64,000 bases of DNA from Leekyejoonella antrihumi (GTDB lineage Bacteria; Actinomycetota; Actinomycetes; Actinomycetales; Dermatophilaceae): positions 1-64,000 of the forward strand of contig NZ_VCQV01000005.1 in the NCBI RefSeq assembly GCF_007845645.1, read 5' to 3'. Position numbers and translations under genes: made by a program. The notes under the pieces are model-generated. The model had not been told where the DNA came from and searched no databases. It saw only the letters and a list, made by a program, of their open reading frames with translations. Each line of letters opens with the position of its first letter. Within the stretch, counting starts at the first letter, position 1. Below, in pieces: positions 8,005-18,661 of the stretch.

Positions 8005-8724
8005 ATGGCCAAGGTTCACCAGATGCCCGACCCGGAGGGAAAGGGCCTGACCACTCGTCAGCGGAAGGTGCTCGAGGTGATTCGCAACTCGGTGGATCGT
8101 CGCGGCTACCCGCCGAGCCTTCGCGAGATCGGCGAGGCGGTCGGACTGACCAGCCCGAGCTCGGTGGCGCACCAGTTGTCGATGCTCGAGCGCAAGGGCT
8201 ACCTGCGCCGGGACCCCAACCGCCCGCGTGCCATCGAGGTCATCTCCCCCGACCAGGGCAAGGACACCCGCGGCTACCGCGGCGGATCCAGCGTGCGGAG
8301 CGTCGAGGAGACCAGCGTCGACGAGACCGATCTCGGCAACGAGCGACCGGCCGCCACCTACGTCCCGGTGGTGGGACGCATCGCCGCCGGCGGGCCGATC
8401 CTGGCCGAGGAGGTCGTCGAGGACGTCTTTCCGCTGCCCAAACAGATCGTCGGCGAAGGCGACCTCTTCCTGCTCAAGGTCGTCGGTGACTCCATGGTCG
8501 ATGCGGCGATCTGCGACGGCGACTGGGTCGTGGTTCGCCAGCAGCCCACTGCGACCAATGGAGACATCGTGGCTGCGATGCTCGACAACGAGGCGACCGT
8601 CAAAACCTTCAAGCGCACGAAGGGCAAGGTCTGGCTGATGCCGCACAACGACGCCTACGACCCGATCGACGGCACCGACGCGGCCATCCTGGGCAAGGTC
8701 ACCGCGGTCCTGCGCCGCGTCTGA
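8005..8724 (+). CDS. lexA: SOS repressor LexA
   Basis: 239 aa. Residues ~15-75 form the winged helix-turn-helix domain ([28 protein letters not shown]). The self-cleavage bond is Ala128-Gly129 in [10 protein letters not shown]; the catalytic dyad is Ser163 (GDSMVDA) and Lys200 (NEATVKTF). LexA represses SOS genes until RecA filaments trigger its autocleavage. The start [10 protein letters not shown] was chosen because it gives the usual family length; the frame extends 114 nt further upstream without family similarity. Two LexA boxes lie between it and the divergent LysM gene, so it should regulate itself, that gene and recA at 48.9-50.1 kb. Confidence 0.96.
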   Translation: MAKVHQMPDPEGKGLTTRQRKVLEVIRNSVDRRGYPPSLREIGEAVGLTSPSSVAHQLSMLERKGYLRRDPNRPRAIEVISPDQGKDTRGYRGGSSVRSVEETSVDETDLGNERPAATYVPVVGRIAAGGPILAEEVVEDVFPLPKQIVGEGDLFLLKVVGDSMVDAAICDGDWVVVRQQPTATNGDIVAAMLDNEATVKTFKRTKGKVWLMPHNDAYDPIDGTDAAILGKVTAVLRRV

Positions 8725-8748
8725 CCAGAGGTCGGGGTGGGCCCTCGC

Positions 8749-9642
8749 CTAGCGGGCCGGGCCGCCGCCCAGCTCTGCGACCAGCCGGGTCAAGGTCGCG
8801 CCGAGCGGCGCGTCGATCTTGAGCGAGGTCTCGGCCTCCCCGCGCGTCCACCCGTGCGTGATGACTGCGACCGGAAGGCCGACGCGGGCCGCCCGACGCA
8901 CGAATCGGTAGCCGGACATCACGGCCAGCGACGACCCCAGCACGAGCAGCCCCCGTGACGCCTCGACAGCCGAGAAGCACTGCTCCACCAGTGGTTTGGC
9001 AACGGACTCGCCAAACATCACCACATCCGGCTTCAGCTTGTCCGAACCGCAGATGATGCACCGAGCCGGCCGGAACTGCGCGACCAGATCGTCGGAGAGC
9101 AGCACATCCCCGTCCGGACGGAGCGGACCTTCGACCGAGCGATCGAAGTCGGGGTTCGCTTCGGCCATCCACTCATCGACGCTCGCCCGCTCGTAGCGCT
9201 CACCACAGTTCATGCACACCACCGTGTCGAGGTTGCCGTGCAGCTCGACCACATCGCGTCCACCTGCCTGCTGCTGCAACCCGTCGACGTTCTGGGTGAT
9301 GATGCAGGTGACCGCGCCCTGCCGCTGCAGCGCGGCGACCGCCCGATGCCCGGCGTTCGGTGCCGCCGCGGCAAACCGAGGCCACCCGACATACGACCGC
9401 GCCCAGTAGCGCTGCCGTGCCTGGGGCGTCGCCAGTAGATCGGAGACGGTCATCGGTTGATTGCGTCGGCGGCCGTCCGGACCGCGATAGTCCGGGATGC
9501 CCGACTCGGTGGACAGGCCGGCACCGGTCAGGGCGACCAGCCCGCCGTCCCGCGCCAGGTCGACCAGGTCACGCCATACGTCCTCCCGCATGCCGGCCAT
9601 CGCAGCTGTCGTCACCACACGAGTGTCACACGAACGGGTCAT
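8749..9642 (-). CDS. NAD-dependent protein deacylase, sirtuin (SIR2) family
   Basis: 297 aa. The NAD-binding motifs GAGLSTESGIPDYRGP and TQNVDGLQQQAG, the catalytic histidine in ELHGNL and four zinc cysteines (CMNCG and CIICG) are all present, so it should be an active deacetylase or deacylase. The start is uncertain: ATG at 9642 gives ~17 extra residues, and ATG codons at 9600 and 9591 are alternatives. It is divergent from a LysR regulator with 59 bp between start codons, containing a T-N11-A operator-like palindrome, so the LysR protein may control it. It converges with lexA. Confidence 0.9.
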   Translation of the reverse strand: MTRSCDTRVVTTAAMAGMREDVWRDLVDLARDGGLVALTGAGLSTESGIPDYRGPDGRRRNQPMTVSDLLATPQARQRYWARSYVGWPRFAAAAPNAGHRAVAALQRQGAVTCIITQNVDGLQQQAGGRDVVELHGNLDTVVCMNCGERYERASVDEWMAEANPDFDRSVEGPLRPDGDVLLSDDLVAQFRPARCIICGSDKLKPDVVMFGESVAKPLVEQCFSAVEASRGLLVLGSSLAVMSGYRFVRRAARVGLPVAVITHGWTRGEAETSLKIDAPLGATLTRLVAELGGGPAR

Positions 9643-9675
9643 GCATCACGCCTGCACTCACATCGGATGAAATAA

Positions 9676-9690
9676 ATAACTCATTGTTAT
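9676..9690. promoter_or_regulatory. LysR-type operator palindrome
   Basis: ATAAC-TCATT-GTTAT is a perfect 5-bp inverted repeat that satisfies the LysR-box rule T-N11-A (T at 9677, A at 9689). It lies in an AT-rich patch between the sirtuin and LysR genes, 12 bp before the LysR start, and probably overlaps both promoters. Confidence 0.6.
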
Positions 9691-9701
9691 ATCATCGGGG
9701 C

Positions 9702-10646
9702 ATGATCGACGCAGCAGGGCTACGGGTCATCCGGGCCATCTCCGAAGAAGGTAGCTTTACCGCCGCCGCGACCTCGCTCGGATACTCCCAGCCGGCCATC
9801 TCCCAGATGGTCCGCCGACTCGAGGAGCGCACCGGCACCGCGTTGGTCGAGCGGCTCGGACGCACCGTCCGGCTGACTCAGGCGGGCCAGGTGCTCGCCC
9901 GGCACGCCGGCCCCGTGCTGAGCGCGATCGAAGCAGCCGAGTCCGAGGTGGCGGCCATTGCCGGACTGCGCGCCGGTCGGGTGCGGCTGATGGCCTTTCC
10001 GTCGTCGTCCTCGACCCTCGTGCCCCGTGCGCTCGCCCTGGTCAAGGAACGCTTTCCCGACGTCGAGGTGAGCTTTGCCGAGGGTGAGCCACCGGAGTCA
10101 CTGGCTGCGCTGCGCGCCGGCGAGTGCGACGTCGCCGTCGCGTTCACCTACGAGGGCACCGATATCGGCCGCGGCGAGGAACACGTCGAGACCTTCTTGT
10201 CCCGACCGCTGCTCGAGGACGAGGTCCGCCTCGCGGTGCCGAAGAACCACCCCCTCGCGAAGGCCGACAAGGCGCAGCTGTCGGACCTGGCCGATGCGCA
10301 GTGGATCGCCGGCTGTCCCCGATGCCGGGGCCACCTGCTGTCACTGGCAACCCGTGCAGGGTTCACGCCGCACGTCGCGTTCGAGACCGAGGACTACGTC
10401 GCCGTGCTCGGCCTGGTTGCCGAAGGTCTGGGCGTTGCACTCATCCCCGACCTGATCCTGCGGTCCGCCGGAAACGACCGCGTGGTCACCCTGCCCATCG
10501 ACCCGGCCTCCCGCCGCACAGTGCAGGCGGTGACGACGGCCGACCTGGAGCGGGTGCCTGCCGTCGCCGCGACGCTTGACGCCCTGGTGGATGCGGCGCG
10601 GGCGACCTGCCCGTCCCCGCTCACTGCTGCGATCAGCGCGCGCTGA
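9702..10646 (+). CDS. LysR family transcriptional regulator
   Basis: 314 aa. An N-terminal helix-turn-helix (GSFTAAATSLGYSQPAISQMVRRLE, residues ~17-42) is followed by the ~210-residue LysR substrate-binding domain. The start MIDAAGLRVIRAI puts the HTH at the usual distance; the open frame runs much further upstream through the sirtuin gene, but that part is antisense noise. It is divergent from the sirtuin gene. Whether the sirtuin gene is its target is inference. The effector is unknown. Confidence 0.92.
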   Translation: MIDAAGLRVIRAISEEGSFTAAATSLGYSQPAISQMVRRLEERTGTALVERLGRTVRLTQAGQVLARHAGPVLSAIEAAESEVAAIAGLRAGRVRLMAFPSSSSTLVPRALALVKERFPDVEVSFAEGEPPESLAALRAGECDVAVAFTYEGTDIGRGEEHVETFLSRPLLEDEVRLAVPKNHPLAKADKAQLSDLADAQWIAGCPRCRGHLLSLATRAGFTPHVAFETEDYVAVLGLVAEGLGVALIPDLILRSAGNDRVVTLPIDPASRRTVQAVTTADLERVPAVAATLDALVDAARATCPSPLTAAISAR

Positions 10647-10861
10647 TCGCAGCAGCTGTCCCGCTCAGCGGGATGACCCCTCGGCTGCCGCCACCGGCAC
10701 CTCGGCGGTGATACGTAAGAAGGCCAGGTGACGCTCATCCGTGTGGAGCACGTCGTGGATGATCTTGGATGAGTCCAAGGCGTTTGCCCAAGACCGGGTC
10801 GGAGCCGCCGAAGACGATGGGATTGACCTCGGCCCGGGCGGGCCGGCGGTCTGCGCCGTGC
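10647..10861. other. Intergenic region with possible decayed coding remnant
   Basis: About 215 bp between the LysR gene and the end of betA. On the minus strand two overlapping frames look protein-like in succession (a segment with EVNPIVFGGSDPVLGKRLG, then one with IIHDVLHTDERHLAFLRI), as if a former C-terminus had been split by a frameshift. I could not assign it to a family. Confidence 0.3.
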
Positions 10862-12625
10862 TCATCGCGGCTCACGACCCCGAACTGGCGCCCGCGTCGC
10901 ACCGGACGCGCTGGGCGGGTCGGTGCGAGCGTTCCAGGCATGGTTGCGCGGGTCACCGTCCGGGTAGAGCGGCAGGCCCTGCCCATGACGGTAGAACGGC
11001 ACCATCGACGGGTTCAACGGAGTATTGCCCAGGATCAGGTCGGCCGCCTTCTCGGCGACCATCATCACCGGGGAGTAGATGTTGCCGTTGGTGATGTAGG
11101 GGAACACGGACGCGTCCACGACACGCAGCCCCTCGACGCCATGCACGCGCATGGTGCTCGGGTCGATGACACTGTGCTCGTCGGTGCCCATCTTGGCCGT
11201 GCAGGAGGGGTGCAGCGCGGTCTCTGCGTCACGAGCGACCCAGTCCAGAATCTCCTGGTCGGTCTGCACCGACCTGCCCGGTGAGATCTCGCCGGCACTG
11301 AACGGCTCGAGCGCCGGCTGCTCGAGGATGTTGCGCGCAGCCCGGATCATCTCGATCCACTCGTTCCGGTCGGACTCGGTGGACAGGTAGTTGAACTGCA
11401 CCGCGGGATGTTCAAAAGGGTTGGTGCTCTTGAGCTTCACCGTTCCCCTGCAGTCGGAGTACATCGGGCCGATGTGCACCTGGTAGCCGTGCTCGGCCGC
11501 CGGCCGAGACCCGTCATACCGAATCGCGATCGGCAGGAAGTGGAACATCAGGTTGGGATAGGCCACCGCGTCATTGCTGCGGATGAACCCGCCTGCCTCG
11601 AAGTGGTTGCTGGCGCCAACCCCCTTGCGCATCAACCACTCAAGGCCGATCCGTGGCTTGTGGCGATGCTTCAGCCACGGTGCGATCGAGACCGGCAACT
11701 TGGACTCGTGCTGGATGTACACCTCGAGGTGGTCCTGCAGATTCGCGCCCACACCGGGCAGATCGACCATCGAGGTGACGCCCAGCGCCTCCAGATCCAC
11801 CGCATTGCCGATGCCGGCAAGCTGCAGCAACTGCGGGGAGTTGAACGCGCCACCGCACAGGATGACCTCGCGCGCCGCGACACTGCGATGCAGCTTCTTC
11901 GCGCGCAGGTAGTCGACACCGGTGACGCGGTTGCCCGCGGTGCGCAGACCGGTCACCTGCGCGAGCGTCTCGATGCGCAGGTTCTTCCGGCCCTGCACGG
12001 GGTGCAGGTAGGCTCGTGCGGCGCTCAGCCGACGCCCGCGGTGTATGTTGCGATCGAACTTGGCGAACCCCTCTTGCCGATAACCGTTCACGTCATCGGT
12101 CATCGGATAACCGGCTTCCTGCACCGCCTCGAAGAACGCGCCGAACAACGGGGAATCTACCGGACCGCGTTCCAAGATCAAGGGTCCCGAACCTCCACGC
12201 CAGTCGTCGGCACCGGCAAGGCAGGTCTCCATGCGCTTGAAGTAGGGCAGGCAGTGCGCGTAGTCCCACTGCTCCATGCCCGGGTCCTGCGACCAACGCT
12301 GCAGATCCATCGGGTTACCGCGCTGAAAGATCATCCCGTTGATGCTGCTCGAGCCGCCGAGGACCTTGCCACGGGCGTGGAACACCCGGCGCCCACCCAT
12401 GTGAGCTTCCGGCTCCGACTCGTAGCGCCAGTCGTAGAGCGGGTTGCCAATGGGGTACGGCAACGCCGCCGGCATGTGGATGAAGGGGTCGAGCTTCACG
12501 TCGTTGCGGCCGGCCTCGAGGACCAGCACGGAGGTCTGGGGGTCGGCGCTGAGTCGATTCGCCAGTGCCGACCCGGCCGAACCGCCACCGACGATGACAT
12601 AGTCCCAGCGGTCCGGGGTATTCAT
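10862..12625 (-). CDS. betA: Choline dehydrogenase (GMC oxidoreductase)
   Basis: 587 aa flavoprotein. The FAD-binding Rossmann motif [17 protein letters not shown] is at residues ~10-26, the GMC signature [13 protein letters not shown] follows near residue 90, and the C-terminal histidine region contains [10 protein letters not shown]. It oxidises choline to betaine aldehyde, feeding betB. The start ATG overlaps the betB stop (ATGA), so the two are one translationally coupled unit, betB first. The frame continues 400 nt further upstream inside betB and that part is an artefact. No betI regulator or choline importer is adjacent. Confidence 0.92.
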   Translation of the reverse strand: MNTPDRWDYVIVGGGSAGSALANRLSADPQTSVLVLEAGRNDVKLDPFIHMPAALPYPIGNPLYDWRYESEPEAHMGGRRVFHARGKVLGGSSSINGMIFQRGNPMDLQRWSQDPGMEQWDYAHCLPYFKRMETCLAGADDWRGGSGPLILERGPVDSPLFGAFFEAVQEAGYPMTDDVNGYRQEGFAKFDRNIHRGRRLSAARAYLHPVQGRKNLRIETLAQVTGLRTAGNRVTGVDYLRAKKLHRSVAAREVILCGGAFNSPQLLQLAGIGNAVDLEALGVTSMVDLPGVGANLQDHLEVYIQHESKLPVSIAPWLKHRHKPRIGLEWLMRKGVGASNHFEAGGFIRSNDAVAYPNLMFHFLPIAIRYDGSRPAAEHGYQVHIGPMYSDCRGTVKLKSTNPFEHPAVQFNYLSTESDRNEWIEMIRAARNILEQPALEPFSAGEISPGRSVQTDQEILDWVARDAETALHPSCTAKMGTDEHSVIDPSTMRVHGVEGLRVVDASVFPYITNGNIYSPVMMVAEKAADLILGNTPLNPSMVPFYRHGQGLPLYPDGDPRNHAWNARTDPPSASGATRAPVRGREPR

Positions 12626-14145
12626 GCGTCCTCCTCGAGGTCCTGCGACTCGCGCACTGCGAACCATCCTGCGGGTGCGGGTCGCGTGTTGTGCCAGATG
12701 TGCTTGGTCTCTCGGTATTCGTCGAGCCCGGCCAGGCCGAGCTCGCGGCCGATCCCGGACTGCTTGAATCCACCCCACTCCGCCTGTGGGACGTAGGGGT
12801 GAAAGTCGTTGATCCAGATCGTTCCGTGGCGCAACCGCCCGGCGACCCGCTCTGCCCGGCCTGCGTTCTCGGTCCACACCGCGCCGGCGAGCCCGTAAAT
12901 CGTGTCGTTGGCCAGCGCCACCGCGGCATCCTCTGCCTCGTCGCGGGTGGACCCGGCGAAGGTCTCCACCGTGACGACCGGCCCGAACGACTCGTCCTGG
13001 ACGCACTGCATACCGCCGTGGCATCCGTCGAGCACCGTCGGCAGGAAGTAGTTGCCGTCGGTGTGCGACCGGTCGGTGGATCGTGCGCCACCACAGCGCA
13101 GCTGCGCGCCCTCATGAACGGCGGTGTCCACGTAGGCCTGCACCTTCGCGAGATGGTCGGCGCTGATCAGCGGCCCACTCTCGGCGTGCTCGTCGAACGG
13201 CCCACCCAGGCGTATGCCGTCCGCCCGGCGCACCATCTCATCCACAACCTGGTCGTGCACCGACTCCTCCACAATGAGCCGAGAGCCGGCCGAGCACACC
13301 TGCCCGGAGTCGAGGAAGATCGCGGTCAGCGCATTGTCGATCGCGGCGGGCAGGGCCGCATCGGCGAAGATGATGTTGGGGTTCTTCCCGCCCAGCTCCA
13401 GCGCAACACGCTTCACGGTCGGGGCTGCCGCGGCCATGATGCGACGGCCGGTGTGCAGGCCACCGGTGAACGAGACGAGATCTACCCGTGGGTCGTCGGT
13501 CATCGCCGCGCCGACCGTCGCGCCGCTGCCCAGCACGAGGTTGGCGACACCGTCGGGCAGACCTAGGTCAGTCAGTTCGCGCACCAACCAGATTGACGTG
13601 TGAGGGGTGAGCTCACTCGGCTTCAGCACGAAGGTGTTCGCCGCGGCCAGAGCGGGCGCGACCTTCCACGCGGTCTGCAGGAGCGGGTAGTTCCACGGCG
13701 TGATGAGCGCACAGACGCCGACGGGCTCATGCACCACGCGGCTGGACACATTTGCCATCCCCGTGTCGACGACGCGGCCACCATCTGCCTGCGCCAAGGA
13801 GGCAAAGTGACGGAATACCCCGATGATGTCATCCATGTCGAGCCGAGCCTCGACGAGGCGCTTTCCGGTATCCAGGGCCTCAAGCCTTGCCACGTCATCC
13901 TTCTGCGCCGTCAGGCGATCGGCCAGCCCGTGCAGGATGGCCGCACGGTCGGGGGCCGGTGTCGTACTCCAGCCGTCCGCGTCGAACGCCCGTCGTGCCG
14001 CGGCGACCGCATCGCGGGCGTCTGCCGTGGTGGCCTCGGACACCGTCCCCACCACGGCACCGTCCGCGGGGCAGACAACGGTGCGCGTGCCTCCGTCGGA
14101 CGCGCCACGCCATTGGCCGTTGATCAATAGATCTGTCTGTGACAT
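12622..14145 (-). CDS. betB: Betaine-aldehyde dehydrogenase
   Basis: 507 aa NAD(P)-dependent aldehyde dehydrogenase. The oxyanion asparagine region (TPWNYPLLQ), the catalytic glutamate in [15 protein letters not shown] and the catalytic cysteine in [13 protein letters not shown] are visible. With BetA it converts choline to glycine betaine, an osmoprotectant. The start [12 protein letters not shown] is preceded by CACGGGAG. It is the first gene of the betB-betA pair, and the upstream 130 bp must hold the promoter. Other aldehyde substrates are possible, but the pairing with a choline dehydrogenase makes the betaine role likely. Confidence 0.92.
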   Translation of the reverse strand: MSQTDLLINGQWRGASDGGTRTVVCPADGAVVGTVSEATTADARDAVAAARRAFDADGWSTTPAPDRAAILHGLADRLTAQKDDVARLEALDTGKRLVEARLDMDDIIGVFRHFASLAQADGGRVVDTGMANVSSRVVHEPVGVCALITPWNYPLLQTAWKVAPALAAANTFVLKPSELTPHTSIWLVRELTDLGLPDGVANLVLGSGATVGAAMTDDPRVDLVSFTGGLHTGRRIMAAAAPTVKRVALELGGKNPNIIFADAALPAAIDNALTAIFLDSGQVCSAGSRLIVEESVHDQVVDEMVRRADGIRLGGPFDEHAESGPLISADHLAKVQAYVDTAVHEGAQLRCGGARSTDRSHTDGNYFLPTVLDGCHGGMQCVQDESFGPVVTVETFAGSTRDEAEDAAVALANDTIYGLAGAVWTENAGRAERVAGRLRHGTIWINDFHPYVPQAEWGGFKQSGIGRELGLAGLDEYRETKHIWHNTRPAPAGWFAVRESQDLEEDA

Positions 14146-14277
14146 CAGCGCTCCCGTGCTTGATCGATGACGCGACCAGCGCCGTCGCGTGCAGATCATG
14201 TCTAGCAAGTTCCCGGGTCGGTGTGCCAGTCTGCATCCATCAGGCGGCCTCTGCTTCCGCGCGACGGGCGGCGGGAG

Positions 14278-16694
14278 TCAGCGCTGCGTCGACACCCGCA
14301 CCTGGCCGTGCTGCCCGAGGACTGCGACGTCACCCCATCGATCCGTGCGCAGCACCGTTGATCCACTGTCTCGAAGCAGGCTGAGTGTGCGCGGCGCCGG
14401 GTGTCCGTAGTCGTTGTCCTTGCCGACGCTGATCACCGCGACCGGTGCATGAATCATCTTGACCAGTTCGTCGTCCTCGTTCGAGGATCCGTGATGGGCG
14501 ACCTTCAGCACGTCGAAGGGCGGCCCGGACGGCAACCGCACCAGCTCCCGTCGCACCGCAGCAGCCGCCTCCCGCTCGATGTCACCGGTCAAGAAGAACC
14601 GCAGCCCGTGTGACCTCAGGTCGAGGACGATGCTGGCGTTGTTCTGCACCGAGCCGGCACGGATCGTGCGGCTCGGCCACAGGACCTGCGCCCGCACGTC
14701 GCCCCAGGCCAGGGTGTCGCCGGTGGCCAGCGTCCGCAGCGGTATGCGGTGCTGCGCCGCCACGCGCTGCACCATCGGCGCCTCCGCGGGTTCGGCGTCG
14801 CCGGAGCCGGAGTCCCCCAGTGTCACCGGGGTCACGAAGATCTCGCGTGCGCGGCGCCCGTCCAGGGCGCCTTCCAGACCGCCCACGTGGTCTGCGTGAA
14901 AGTGCGTCAGGACGATCGCGTCCAGCACCTGCACACCGAGACGGTCCAGGCACGCGTCGATGTGCTCCGGGTCCGGCCCGGTGTCGATGACCACGGCATG
15001 TCCCGGTGTTGTCGCGATCGCGCCCCCGTCCCCCTGTCCGACGTCACAGGCGACATAGACCCAGCCGGTTGGCGGCCAACCCGCATGCAGCGTCGGCGCG
15101 CACGAGGCCACGAGGACCGCGACGAGGCCGCCCGCCAACCACGGAGACCTGCGGACGCTCTGCGCGAGCCAACGCCCGCACAGCAACAGCACCAGGGTAA
15201 GGAGCGCCAGGAGCACGGCGCCGGTCGTGCCGTCCGGCCACGGCAGCATCCCGAACGGAACTCGTGCGCACGCGTGCGCGATCCACGCGATGCCCCAGGC
15301 CGGCAGGCCTGCGACCCAGGACGGGAGCCAGGACACCGTGGAGCCGAACGGCGAGACCAGCACGGTGACGACGCCCGCGAGCGTGGCGGGTGCCACGAGC
15401 GGAGCCGCGAGCATGTTGGCCGGCACGGCTACGACGCTCACCGATCCCTGTAGCAGCACGATCACCGGCGCGCACATCGCTTGTGCGGCAACGGGTATCG
15501 CGATCGCCTCACCCAGCCAGTGCAGCCGCTGCGGCAGTCCGCGCGCGAACCAGGCGCCCCAGGGCCGGGCGAAGAAGAGCAGCCCGGCCGTCGCCAGGCT
15601 GGACAGCGCGAAACCGTAGGACCTCGCCAACCACGGGTCGATGACGAGCAGCAGCAGAATCGCCGCGCCCAACGCTGCGGGACCCGACCGGCGACGGGAC
15701 AGGGAAACGCCCAGGAGACCGACGCCTCCCATGACCGCGGCACGGATCACACTCGGGTCCGGGCGACACGTCATCACAAAGATGACAATTGCCGCCAGGG
15801 CAATCGGCATGCGCCAACGGTGCGAGACGCGCAGCCAACCGGCGACGCCGAGTACGGCGAGCAGGACAAGGGTGACGTTGCTCCCACTGACGGCCGTGAG
15901 GTGCGACAGTCCGGTCGCCCGCATGTCGTCCTTGAGCTGCGTTGACACCCGGCCGGTGTCACCGACCACCAGACCCGGAACGAGGCCGCGCGGATCAGGT
16001 GGAAGGTGCGATGTGACGCTCGGAACGAGCCGCGCAGATCCTCGATCCCGCGAGTGAGGGCACCGGGTCGCCCGACCACGTGTGGCTCCCCACGCGGATT
16101 GATCAGCGCCTCGACGTCATCGCCCGGTTCGGCGGGAGACAGTCGTCCGGCAAAGGTCACCCGCTCATGCCAGTGGACCCGCAGCCAGGAGGCATCACCC
16201 ATCACCAGCACGGGCGTATGCGGTGTGCTCACCTGGCCGCGCCCCTCAACCATCCGCACGCTCACCCGGGTGATGACGAGGTCCTCACCGAACCGGCCTT
16301 GCGATCCCAGCGCACGCGGGTCGGACACCACCACTGCTTGCACCCGCACCGTCGCGTGCGCCTGTGCGAGCGACTGCACGGTGCCCGCTTCACGGGTCAG
16401 CAGATGCCCGGCGGTGGCGACGAGCCCGAGCGTGCAGCAGATGGCCGCCAGGCCGACCACGGGCGCTGCCCGGTGCAGGCGAGGGTGTGTCGACCGGTCC
16501 CATCGGCGGTGCACAGAGACCACGACGGCGACGGTCGCCAGCACGGCGAATCCTACTGCCAGCACGAGGATTAGCCCTGGCGGCCAGCCCAGCGCGCACA
16601 GCACCGCCACCCAGGTGGCCGATGCGGCCACCAGAAGTCGCAGGTCGAGCCCTGAGGGTGCGACGGGCGGCGTTGCATCCGTCGCTCGGCCCAT
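14278..16694 (-). pseudogene. comEC: comEC (DNA-uptake channel/metallohydrolase), frameshifted
   Basis: The ComEC protein is split between two frames. The N-terminal ~230 residues (from the ATG at 16694) carry transmembrane helices and the DUF4131-like region. The rest, with GLVPGLVVGDTG, many more helices and the C-terminal metallo-beta-lactamase-like domain (HFHADHVGGLEG), continues in the -1 frame. The switch lies between about 15970 and 16040: one frame reads RGSFRAS there, and the other continues as SVTSHLPPDPRGLVPG. A one-base deletion (or two-base insertion) restores a normal ComEC of ~800 residues. No slippery heptamer was seen. It could be a real inactivation or an assembly error. 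Overlaps the comEA stop by 1 nt. Confidence 0.8.
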
Positions 16695-17653
16695 CAGACC
16701 CGCACATGCGATCGCAGCTGCTGCATCATCTTTTCCCCGATTCCACTGACCTCGCCCAGCTCGTCCACCGAGCTGAAGCGCCCGTTGGCCCGGCGCCAGT
16801 CGATGATCCGCGAGGCGAGCACCGGCCCGACCCCAGGTAGGGATTCCAAGGCCTGCTGGTCTGCCGAGTTGAGGTCCACCACGGCTGGCGTCGGCGCGTT
16901 GCCGGCGCCTCCCGCAGGCCCGGGCGGCGCTGCACCGGGCGGCGGCGTCACCGACTCACCGGGTTTGGGGACCTGGATCTGTTCTCCGTCCACCACACGC
17001 CTCGCCAGGTTCACCCGGCTCAGGTCGGCTGCGGGAAGCGCCCCGCCAGCAGCCGCCAGAGCGTCCGTGACCCGTGCACCCGGCTTCAGCTGGACGACAC
17101 CGGGCTTGCCCACCTGACCGACCACCTGCACCACCACCTCGCTGGCCGTCGATGGCTGCGCCCCTGTCGAAGACCCCGTCGAAGGCCCGCGTGCGGCCGA
17201 CGCACCGAAGGTCGACTGTTGGCCGTGACCGGCGACCGCGCTGCCGGCCGACGCCGTCGATGAGGCCGATGAGACCGGGTGCGGCGCCGCGGACGCCTTC
17301 GACAGGAGGACCCGTCCGCCAAAGATGACTGCCGCCACCAGCACCAGCGCCAGCGCCCCGATCAGCGCCAGCCTGCTCGGCGCAACCTCGGGGTCCCGGA
17401 ACGCGGTCGGCGCGCGCACCAGTGGCTCGTGTGGGCGCACTCGGTTTTCCCCGCGGACGCCGACTCGATGCCGGCCGCTCGCGGCGGCGCGTCGTGACTC
17501 CTGCTCGGACCACCGGTCGAGCAGGTGCGGGCGACGATCCACCACGGTGTCCTCGGTCGGCAGCCATCCGGGTGAGCGTCGGACGGCGTCCAGCTCGTCG
17601 AGGACGGCCGAGAGCCGGTCCGATGCGTCGGATGAGGACGGAGCACCTGCCAT
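16694..17653 (-). CDS. comEA: ComEA-like DNA-binding protein (SLBB + helix-hairpin-helix)
   Basis: 319 aa. A hydrophilic N-terminal part of ~90 residues precedes a single transmembrane helix (around 100-120), a Ser/Ala-rich linker, an SLBB domain (VVQVVGQVGKPGVVQLKPG) and two C-terminal helix-hairpin-helix motifs (VVDLNSADQQALESLPGVG and VDELGEVSGIGEKM). ComEA binds incoming DNA at the cell surface and hands it to ComEC. The stop codon shares one base with the comEC start. Since comEC is frameshifted, the uptake pathway may be broken here. Confidence 0.92.
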   Translation of the reverse strand: MAGAPSSSDASDRLSAVLDELDAVRRSPGWLPTEDTVVDRRPHLLDRWSEQESRRAAASGRHRVGVRGENRVRPHEPLVRAPTAFRDPEVAPSRLALIGALALVLVAAVIFGGRVLLSKASAAPHPVSSASSTASAGSAVAGHGQQSTFGASAARGPSTGSSTGAQPSTASEVVVQVVGQVGKPGVVQLKPGARVTDALAAAGGALPAADLSRVNLARRVVDGEQIQVPKPGESVTPPPGAAPPGPAGGAGNAPTPAVVDLNSADQQALESLPGVGPVLASRIIDWRRANGRFSSVDELGEVSGIGEKMMQQLRSHVRV

Positions 17654-17760
17654 GCCGCCAACCTAAGCAGCGCCGGCCGCTCAGAACGGTCGAGACCGTG
17701 GGCCTGTGGACAGTCAGGCGAGCCGCGCGACGGGATGTGGAAGACGTCCGGCAACGGCGG

Positions 17761-18648
17761 TCAGGTGGCTGCGCCCACTATGGGCATCCGGCCGGCACCC
17801 CGCGGGTTCACCGACACCGCAAGGGTGCCCGGCCCGACGTGCGCTCCCACGACGGCCCCGAGCTCCACCAGCAGGATTCGCCGGGCGGTCGGAATGCTGT
17901 CGGTGAGGCGCTCCACGAGCTGTTCCGCTCGCTCCAGGGAGTCCAGGTGCTGCACCGCGACATCCACACCGTCGGGCGCATCCATCGCGGCGGTTGCCGC
18001 CACAGTGCGCTCCTCGAGCCGTGCCAGAGCCTTCGTGGCGGTGCGCACCCGCTCCAACGGCTCGATGTGCCCATCGGTCAGCGTGAGCAGCGGCTTGATC
18101 GACAGGGCCGACCCGAGCAGTGCCGACGCCTTGCCGATCCGCCCACCACGACGCAGGTGCTCCAGCGTGTCGACATAGAAGATCGCCGACCCGCCGTCGA
18201 CACTCTGCCGCACCAGCTTGACGATGTCGCTACCGACGGCCCCGGCCTCGGCGGCCTCGGCTGCGGCCAGCACCGCAAAACCCATCGTCATACCCAGGGC
18301 ACGGCTGTCGACGACATGCACCCTCACCGGCACCTGGCCGGCGGCGAGCTCGGCGGACTCGATCGTCGCCGACATCTGCGCGGACAGGTGGATCGAGACG
18401 ATCTCATCCACCCCGGCGTCAGTGAGTTCCCGATAGAGCTTCTCGAACGATGCGGGAGTGGGCCTGGAGGTCGAGACCGGCCGGAAGTCACGCAGGGCGT
18501 CCGCGACCTCACCGGCGCTGATGTCGAGACTCTCCTCGTAGGAGGTGCCGGCGACAACGACGTGCAGCGGCACCACGCGAATGCCGTGGCGTGCTGCCAG
18601 GTCCGGCGGCAGGTAGGCCGTCGAGTCGGTCACGACTGCCACAGCCAT
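17761..18648 (-). CDS. DegV family fatty-acid-binding protein
   Basis: 295 aa. It starts VAVVTDSTAYLPPDLA and contains the SRPTPASFEKLY and LRRGGRIGKASALLG motifs of DegV proteins, which bind a fatty acyl chain; in Firmicutes such proteins (FakB) present fatty acids to a kinase. The ATG at 18648 was chosen because AAGGGGTG lies 7 nt upstream; a TTG one codon earlier is the alternative. It follows leuS by 13 nt on the same strand, so it is probably transcribed with leuS. No FakA kinase is nearby. Confidence 0.9.
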   Translation of the reverse strand: MAVAVVTDSTAYLPPDLAARHGIRVVPLHVVVAGTSYEESLDISAGEVADALRDFRPVSTSRPTPASFEKLYRELTDAGVDEIVSIHLSAQMSATIESAELAAGQVPVRVHVVDSRALGMTMGFAVLAAAEAAEAGAVGSDIVKLVRQSVDGGSAIFYVDTLEHLRRGGRIGKASALLGSALSIKPLLTLTDGHIEPLERVRTATKALARLEERTVAATAAMDAPDGVDVAVQHLDSLERAEQLVERLTDSIPTARRILLVELGAVVGAHVGPGTLAVSVNPRGAGRMPIVGAAT

Positions 18649-18661
18649 CAATACACCCCTT

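Noticed and set aside
10862-13024. 720-residue version of betA extending into betB
   Set aside because: The upstream 133 codons overlap betB out of frame; [15 protein letters not shown] is the normal N-terminus.
15970-16040. Programmed -1 frameshift in comEC
   Set aside because: No slippery heptamer or downstream structure typical of programmed shifts was seen; deletion or sequencing error is simpler.
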